64,000 nucleotides of DNA from Diorhabda sublineata (lineage: Eukaryota > Arthropoda > Insecta > Coleoptera > Chrysomelidae): NCBI RefSeq assembly GCF_026230105.1, contig NC_079477.1, positions 16,125,001-16,189,000 on the forward strand. Reading direction: 5' to 3'. This document shows, piece after piece, positions 63,601 to 64,000 of the stretch. The notes beneath the pieces are model-generated. The model was given only the letters and a program-made list of their open reading frames with translations, had not been told where the DNA came from and did no database searches. Each line of letters starts with the position of its first letter. Position 1 is the first letter of the stretch. The position numbers were made by a program, and so were the translations under genes.

Positions 63601-63723
63601 ACAATTGAAAGAACCATCTTGTTGTTCTACTACAATCACATCTATAGCACCAGTCAATGTTGCACCATTTATATCGTTATAAAAATCTTTGAAATTTGAG
63701 AAAATTTTCATCATTCCATGCAT
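26226..63723 (-). CDS. Lpin: lipin, phosphatidate phosphatase (complete coding region, 15 coding exons)
   Basis: Lipin dephosphorylates phosphatidic acid to diacylglycerol at ER membranes (Mg-dependent, HAD-type) and also acts in the nucleus. Spliced exons give one frame of 2757 bases (918 residues with exon 15b) or 2766 bases (921 with 15a). In order: N-Lip (FSNFKDFYNDINGATLTGAI, then HVRFGKLGVLRSREKVV), the polybasic signal KKRRKRLRRK at about residue 230, DFHFFSDTE, SWWRWSR, catalytic DIDGTIT, then LGHIL (the LxxIL motif) and C-Lip. All 14 junctions have AG acceptors and GT donors with matching phase. Length is normal for the family. The start ATG at 63723 has CAAAATG context; a second ATG nine bases on is possible. 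The leader exon and promoter lie beyond the window. Confidence 0.95.
26353..30420 (-). other. lipin intron before exon 15b, mostly featureless
   Basis: AT-rich. At 28.8-29.75 kb a degenerate stretch holds long broken frames on the - strand that could be an old transposon, but I cannot name a family. No other structure seen down to exon 15b. Confidence 0.35.
30465..30503 (+). ncRNA. hammerhead-like motif
   Basis: ctgagga (a perfect CTGANGA box) is followed by a poorly paired helix II tgggttgtagaagatcc and then gaaacgt. The GAAAC box is intact. Helix III and the cleavage site are unclear, so this is a relic at best. Confidence 0.3.
30961..31060 (+). ncRNA. hammerhead-like motif in PLE-terminal relic
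   Basis: ctgaaga (CTGANGA intact), then the perfect hairpin gataac-ttt-gttatc, then aaaacgcgcatc where an active hammerhead has GAAACGCGCGTC. One G-to-A change hits the invariant GAA box and another weakens helix III. The following cagatagtgtaattttaag and gtagtagtaacaagtgtgtt resemble the sequence next to the motif at 51.0 kb. It lies in the lipin intron, 320 bases below exon 15a. Confidence 0.45.
31281..31286 (-). terminator. poly(A) signal for lipin 15a
   Basis: AATAAA on the - strand (tttatt on +), 95 bases past the 15a stop. It gives 15a an independent 3' end. Confidence 0.5.
31381..31516 (-). CDS. Lpin: lipin alternative last exon 15a (acidic tail)
   Basis: Only 141 bases after exon 14, acceptor attttgcag. 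It encodes YSGQSLVVNDVFPPILNKIN, then an acidic serine tail DTDGDSDYVDDSDSESSSF, and stops at 31381. It keeps the V-x-D-x-x-FP block of lipins but lacks the usual W-R-D/E-P end. The tail has several CK2-type S-x-x-D/E sites. A poly(A) signal lies 95 bases below the stop. Confidence 0.88.
31658..31761 (-). CDS. Lpin: lipin exon 14 (last common exon)
   Basis: Encodes DVWAYRAVGIPIVRIFTINP then KGELKHELTQTFQS, ending in phase 2 (AG) at gtaaga. Both alternative last exons begin with T and complete the same Ser codon. Confidence 0.96.
31960..33260 (-). mobile_element. non-LTR retrotransposon (LINE) fragment, RT end plus RNase H
   Basis: On the - strand, 33200-33000 encodes YGSVVWGTRTSLNSTRNNFS then KLKRLACIYVTAV, like the end of a LINE reverse transcriptase (YGSxxW...KLQRLAC). 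32380-32196 encodes IYIGTILSDSEAAIRALSSN, then LQWNPGHTG, an RNase H domain (SDSxAAxxAL and W-x-PGHxG). Stops and shifts make it dead. It fills most of the intron between lipin exons 14 and 13, in the same orientation as lipin. Confidence 0.75.
33369..33483 (-). CDS. Lpin: lipin exon 13
   Basis: Encodes EVIERKPEQFKISCMSDIKA then LFPVDSNPFYAGYGNRIN, a highly conserved block that ends the HAD fold core. Phase 2 in, phase 0 out at gtaagt. Confidence 0.96.
34010..34940 (-). mobile_element. transposase relic (WPxRSPDLTPxDFF family)
   Basis: On the - strand, near 34580-34510, ATFCLSGIVNRHNCRYWAWE is readable; near 34250-34150, WIGRRGSM then WPSRSLDFTP. These match in order a Tc1/mariner-superfamily transposase group of insects (VNRHNCRYW, then WIGRGGPxxWPxRSPDLTPLDFFLWG). 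Frames are broken and no terminal repeats were found. It lies in the intron between lipin exons 13 and 12. Confidence 0.65.
35484..35722. repeat. 240-base imperfect palindrome with two hammerhead-like halves
   Basis: The left arm has gttgtgggttgaggactc plus aaaataaaa, then (after 23 extra bases) ccaacgtttcgatctttt. The right arm is their inverted complement, ending gagtcctcaacccgcaac. Each arm carries gatc-aaataaaa-gatc-GAAACG, a GATC hairpin before a GAAAC box. The centre is about 105 bases of AT-rich DNA. This is probably the inverted terminal part of a Penelope-like element. Confidence 0.7.
36139..36378 (-). CDS. Lpin: lipin exon 12 (LxxIL motif, HAD core)
   Basis: Starts SDVLGHILPIVGKDWAQTGV. 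LGHIL is the LxxIL coactivator motif. It continues GYKLLYLSARAIGQARITRD and GPILLNPTSLITAFHR, which contain further HAD motifs. 80 codons, phase 2 in and out, donor gtaaac. Confidence 0.97.
36504..36652 (-). CDS. Lpin: lipin exon 11 (catalytic DIDGT)
   Basis: Encodes LNLRDGLNEVEFSVTTAYQG, then CQCHLYKWKWDDKIVVSDID followed by GTIT. DIDGT is the DxDxT motif of the HAD-like phosphatase: the first Asp is the nucleophile and the second the acid/base. Both are intact, so catalytic capacity looks preserved. Phase 0 in, phase 2 out. Confidence 0.97.
36707..36798 (-). CDS. Lpin: lipin exon 10
   Basis: Encodes ESFGEQINIPRSPNSSFEKY then RKTLRLTSKQI, the conserved entry to the catalytic C-Lip domain. 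Phase 1 in, phase 0 out, canonical splice sites. Confidence 0.95.
36892..37093 (-). CDS. Lpin: lipin exon 9 (SWW motif)
   Basis: ELKEEGPKQEIRRSWWRWSR at its start carries the tryptophan motif typical of lipins. A Lys/Glu-rich variable linker follows. Phase 0 in, phase 1 out at gtgagt. Confidence 0.93.
37271..37553 (-). CDS. Lpin: lipin exon 8 (M-Lip region)
   Basis: Begins with AQTFSQDISLSMCGWEPEPN, then RFLEKVVKFSDLCNNPILFE and NPDLVVRIKDKYYTW. This is the conserved middle segment before the catalytic domain. Phase 2 in, phase 0 out at gttagt. Confidence 0.93.
37820..37928 (-). CDS. Lpin: lipin exon 7 (two possible acceptors)
   Basis: Read from acceptor aaaatttag it starts EVEVDCESGNGPSLTQSP. 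A second AG 24 bases on (exon from 37904) would drop eight residues without changing frame. The exon ends SIDSDFEDQNK plus a split codon at gtaagt (phase 2). The longer form is preferred because ESGNGPSL looks conserved. Confidence 0.85.
38742..38984 (-). CDS. Lpin: lipin exon 6
   Basis: Acceptor tttttcctag. Encodes DDLMDGAKSWEWGGFPSVSQ, with the conserved WEWGGFP motif, then a Met/Ser-rich segment (MLSGMFSFMKQK). Phase 1 in and out; donor gtaatt is slightly weak. A 5 kb intron with a mariner copy lies on its 5' side. Confidence 0.92.
38985..39800. other. lipin intron 5, 3' part, no feature seen
   Basis: AT-rich intron sequence, no transposon signature or exon-like frame. Confidence 0.4.
39801..40890 (+). 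mobile_element. mariner copy with terminal repeats, broken transposase
   Basis: Ends carry aagtcgtgtgac (39814) and its inverted complement gtcacacgactt (40871). The transposase is in pieces: YPDSTSSKRAICYWFAEFKR, then VTMDETWMHYFTSESK, then QSAGKVMASVFWDAHGILFI and DYLQNGETIN, LFHQDNAPIHIS-like and PSYSPDFAPND-like. MDET, HQDN and PND would give the three catalytic Asp residues, but stops and shifts separate them. At about 1.1 kb it is close to full length. Inserted in lipin intron 5, opposite to lipin. Confidence 0.85.
40891..44025. other. lipin intron 5, 5' part, no gene seen
   Basis: AT-rich. A 73-codon + frame at 43651 lacks splice support and family signs. ttgataagcatcgaaacgtt at about 43793 faintly resembles the hammerhead-like cores elsewhere but lacks a helix II. 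Confidence 0.35.
44026..44213 (-). CDS. Lpin: lipin exon 5 (FHFFSDTE motif)
   Basis: This exon has no ATG and is easily missed. It encodes KSRNNEDILRADTSNIKKID, then ADFHFFSDTELTKNG and VLSDTEFEVKGRK. DFHFFSDTE is a hallmark of lipins just after the nuclear signal. Phase 2 in, phase 1 out, donor gttagt. Confidence 0.92.
44273..44535 (-). CDS. Lpin: lipin exon 4 (polybasic nuclear signal)
   Basis: Begins AEELKSENIAPVS after acceptor atttgtag and ends in phase 2 at gtaagt. It carries SSKKRRKRLRRKNAPKKSS. In lipins this basic run serves both as nuclear import signal and as the phosphatidate-binding site. Flanking Ser/Thr-Asp/Glu stretches are likely phosphorylated. Confidence 0.92.
45391..47098 (+). 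mobile_element. TIR-bounded transposon relic (TATACAGGGTGTC ends)
   Basis: The left end tatacagggtgtctaaattt matches the inverted right end aaattaggacaccctgtata, with TA at the tips. Inside, on +, are VTGEVNQEHCRNWE (46260), then NGTPSHFAKTLDV and PIEWPSRSR (46440-46530), matching the same transposase group as the 34 kb relic (TGxVNxxxCRYW, QDGAPPHF, IEWPxRSPDLTP). Of its 1.7 kb, the part from 45420 to 46130 shows no transposase and may be a later insertion. Located in the intron between lipin exons 4 and 3. Confidence 0.75.
47559..47849 (-). CDS. Lpin: lipin exon 3 (linker)
   Basis: Acceptor attgtttcag, donor gtgaga, 97 codons, phase 0. It begins GRRLSLEDISNLGLENEAND and is low-complexity, rich in Asn, Ser and Glu. 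This is the poorly conserved region between N-Lip and the nuclear signal; assignment rests on phase and place. Confidence 0.85.
47850..48792. other. lipin intron 2
   Basis: Contains a doubled gctttagattgagg at 48082 and a 125-codon + strand frame at 48275-48652 that resembles no family and lies antisense in the intron; probably chance or TE debris. Confidence 0.35.
48793..48963 (-). CDS. Lpin: lipin exon 2 (end of N-Lip)
   Basis: Begins VDIEINGEPQEIHMKLGESG, continues EAFFVEELEDDDDEEIPEHL and ends at FKKQ before gtaagg; phase 0 in and out, 57 codons. This completes the N-Lip domain. It follows a 14.6 kb intron. Confidence 0.95.
49602..49623. repeat. (TC)n microsatellite
   Basis: About 22 bases of TC, directly after gtcaataaagcatttat. 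An AATAAA followed by a simple tail could be the 3' end of a non-LTR element. Confidence 0.85.
50817..50858. repeat. (GA)n microsatellite
   Basis: About 42 bases of pure GA after ggggg, in lipin intron 1. Confidence 0.95.
50940..51200 (-). mobile_element. PLE-terminal relic with hammerhead-like core
   Basis: The - strand segment starts at a GC-richer block (catgcgcggggcgttac), passes the hammerhead-like motif at 51026-50991, and ends with agtattt-gtgtagtggtagc-gtgttcag, resembling the 31.0 kb relic. No protein-coding part remains. Confidence 0.5.
50991..51026 (-). ncRNA. hammerhead-ribozyme-like motif, best-preserved copy
   Basis: The - strand reads CTGAAGA (CTGANGA box intact), then CGATGAACGGGTTATC as an irregular helix II, then GAAAC, then self-complementary ACGCGCGT (helix III without a loop) and C as cleavage residue. 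All core boxes known for PLE hammerheads are present. Helix II has a bulged C and helix I pairing is weak. Activity is not established. Confidence 0.55.
51565..51627. repeat. (TA)n microsatellite
   Basis: 63 bases of TA in lipin intron 1. Frames of Tyr-Ile on both strands are artefacts. Confidence 0.95.
52290..52760. mobile_element. internally deleted derivative of the Crypton-like element
   Basis: 52330-52475 matches 60245-60435 (tcacgagtttcatacaaa, ttttatcaatttttattttg, then caacatttaacgag). 52476-52760 matches 61485-61790 (gacagtttatc, cagcccactattttgat, ttataattgcgttaaaaaat). Everything between, including the recombinase frames, is missing. It is a short non-autonomous copy with both ends kept, in the same intron and orientation as its parent. 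Confidence 0.8.
53305..54006 (+). mobile_element. pogo/Tigger-like element, deleted, with transposase C terminus
   Basis: Left end cagtcgaactccgataattc and right end complement cagtcgaactccaataattc, flanked by TA on both sides. At 702 bases it is far below an autonomous element. A remnant at 53690 encodes MKQSSIADFFTKK. QSSIADFF fits the PCNA-binding PIP box (Q-x-x-I-x-x-F-F) known at the C terminus of pogo-type transposases. The left half is a run of TTCGAA words. An (ATTT)n tract lies at 53850-53876. Confidence 0.8.
54410..55612 (+). mobile_element. Helitron-like element, non-autonomous or decayed
   Basis: The left end tctatctaatatataaaatt, then ctcgtgtggcggtgtttgta, ggcttgaccgattctcatga and gtgcatatcgggtaggtctg are typical of a widespread insect Helitron 5' end starting TC. 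The right end ...ggtcagCTAG is followed by T, matching the CTRR rule. A decayed basic frame at 55110-55340 may be the start of a Rep/helicase protein. The exact first base is uncertain and no terminal hairpin was found. Confidence 0.6.
55613..56639. other. lipin intron 1 segment, no feature seen
   Basis: AT-rich; no recognisable element, exon or repeat. Confidence 0.4.
56640..57250 (+). mobile_element. mariner transposase relic
   Basis: Pieces in order: TAEFQRGRINLTVDD, EYLQKGKTITGRVLLDKVNE, then SHISVIALVNIYELRLELVD, HPLYSVYW and FSSDEHVIAYVNVRFEK. They correspond to mariner motifs in the right order, with stops and altered catalytic boxes (the PPYSPDLAPSDY block is SVYWSSMT). No terminal repeats seen. 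Same family as the fragment at the left window edge. Confidence 0.65.
57731..58424 (-). mobile_element. mariner copy, N-terminal half in one long frame
   Basis: The right end gttgccatatctcaaaactt and left end ggttgctacctaatttttga form the inverted pair also seen at 6.5 kb. On the - strand a 218-codon frame (58399-57743) holds LPRWFYEFNYDHTLLNDEFR, EGRPKSDARKL, REIEAYLGIPP and KKICSCWIPHKLKIFKKK, the helix-turn-helix half of a mariner transposase, then runs into a shortened tail (SFKTSQIKQKLFAHQTLRAN, a frame-shifted FQDEPNPTK region). Catalytic motifs are lost. Confidence 0.75.
58425..59635. other. lipin intron 1 segment, unclassified
   Basis: A frame at 58556-58700 after an AG acceptor-like site is Ser/Lys-rich (SDSSDSNFTFHQKHRKKARN) but has no supporting donor or partner exon. 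A palindrome cttggtatcaaccaag lies at 59034-59049. Nothing else recognised. Confidence 0.3.
59636..59955. mobile_element. short inverted-repeat (MITE-like) element
   Basis: cttgacataatgcaatacaa cgtgca at 59645-59670 is inverted at 59921-59946 with one mismatch in 26, and similarity extends about 8 bases outward. The 320-base unit has no coding capacity and is full of TGCAA/TTGCA words. Target duplication and exact ends are not clear. Confidence 0.6.
60544..60909 (-). pseudogene. tyrosine recombinase, catalytic half (inactivated)
   Basis: MFGIAGALRREELYKMK holds the box I Arg (G-A-x-R-R-x-E-L). FFLQYRNGKCKTQVVGIN and GRSSASLLVDSGGDIIQL then KKHGGWKSNTFAEG follow, as in recombinases of insect Crypton-type elements. 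Where relatives have about 18 more residues with GHCFRRSSA (box II H-x-x-R), this copy is deleted. The frame ends AEG-stop exactly where relatives have AEGY, the nucleophile Tyr. Confidence 0.75.
60970..61212 (-). pseudogene. tyrosine recombinase, N-terminal piece
   Basis: An 80-codon frame ending SKTFAREEINKFLLRAPDDH then YLMHKV, the core-binding part that precedes the catalytic half. It is separated from it by 60 bases with a frame break. Upstream 61213-61400 continues as broken frames. Confidence 0.6.
61791..63543. other. lipin intron 1, 5' part, with a GC-richer island at 62.5-62.9 kb
   Basis: Mostly AT-rich. At about 62500-62880 the base composition rises, with overlapping frames on both strands (for example MFGSPDVVISLRSPKIKMEA on +). 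No domain recognised and no splice sites that fit lipin. It could be an unplaced exon, an enhancer or promoter, or inserted DNA. Confidence 0.3.
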
Positions 63724-63754
63724 TTTGATAGATAATATAGACGTCGATTTCAAC
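63544..63754 (-). CDS. Lpin: lipin exon 1 (coding from 63723)
   Basis: Acceptor tttcttacag lies above 63754, so this is not the first transcribed exon; 31 bases of 5' UTR precede the ATG at 63723-63721. It encodes MHGMMKIFSNFKDFYNDING and the N-Lip core to REKV, and ends in phase 0 at donor gtaagt. The short insect-type start (MMKIFSNF) replaces the longer vertebrate leader. Confidence 0.93.
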
Positions 63755-64000
63755 CTGTAAGAAAATATCAATATTTATTCAGAACTTATCTACATCAAAA
63801 CTCAATGGACGAACATTTATTTATAGTTCAGTCATTAGGTAGATTTAGGCAAGATTTTCGGAAAATCGAGATACCCGGCTATAAAGTCGTTTAAAATTGC
63901 TCATTTGGCATCCTAAAATTCGATGTGAGCAACTTTAAAAATCGAAGATCAAAAATAAAAAAATTGTTTTTTTGCTATTGTTTCCTATGGGCTTTACGCT

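Noticed and set aside
1..64000. CRISPR arrays, operons, bacterial-type promoters
   Set aside because: Eukaryotic gene structure throughout; no spaced direct-repeat arrays seen.

Overview
The window is AT-rich animal DNA, almost certainly from an insect. It has intron-split genes, insect-like CAAAATG start context, no operons, and a dense load of decayed Tc1/mariner-superfamily elements, a Penelope-like element (PLE), a tyrosine-recombinase (Crypton-like) element, a pogo-like element, a Helitron-like relic and a LINE fragment. A beetle or another TE-rich insect order would fit, but the sequence alone does not settle the order. Most long open frames in the window are decayed transposons or chance frames; the real genes are chains of short exons.

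Two host genes lie tail to tail. On the + strand, from the left edge to about 21.4 kb, is an unrecognised gene whose first exons lie before the window. Ten exons (523 to 21431) join in one frame with consistent intron phase. The product is Ser/basic-rich, with an SxIP-like motif and a CxxC motif. The tenth exon requires a GC-AG intron. A second possible last exon with its own poly(A) signals lies at 19366-19466.

On the - strand, from 63.75 kb down to 26.2 kb, is the complete coding region of lipin, the Mg-dependent phosphatidate phosphatase. It has 14 common coding exons followed by one of two alternative last exons, 15a at 31381-31516 or 15b at 26226-26352. Both are entered in the same phase, giving about 921 and 918 residues. 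N-Lip, a polybasic nuclear signal, FHFFSDTE, the SWW motif, the DIDGT catalytic motif and LGHIL are all visible. The promoter and 5' leader exon(s) are beyond 64 kb.

Region by region: 0-0.24 kb mariner relic; 0.5-21.4 kb the + gene, with mariner relics at 2.5, 6.5, 10.6 and 18.5 kb and a PLE with duplicated ends at 8.7-10.2 kb; 21.9-23.3 kb a DDE transposase relic; 23.3-26.2 kb likely lipin 3' UTR or intergenic DNA; 26.2-63.75 kb lipin. Lipin intron 1 (14.6 kb) is a transposon sink holding at least nine elements.

The most unusual signals are the two lipin C termini, a dispersed set of hammerhead-ribozyme-like motifs (CTGANGA, hairpin, GAAAC, short self-complementary stem, H) tied to PLE sequence, and a Crypton-like element paired with its own internally deleted copy 8 kb away. 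No rRNA, tRNA or CRISPR array was found.
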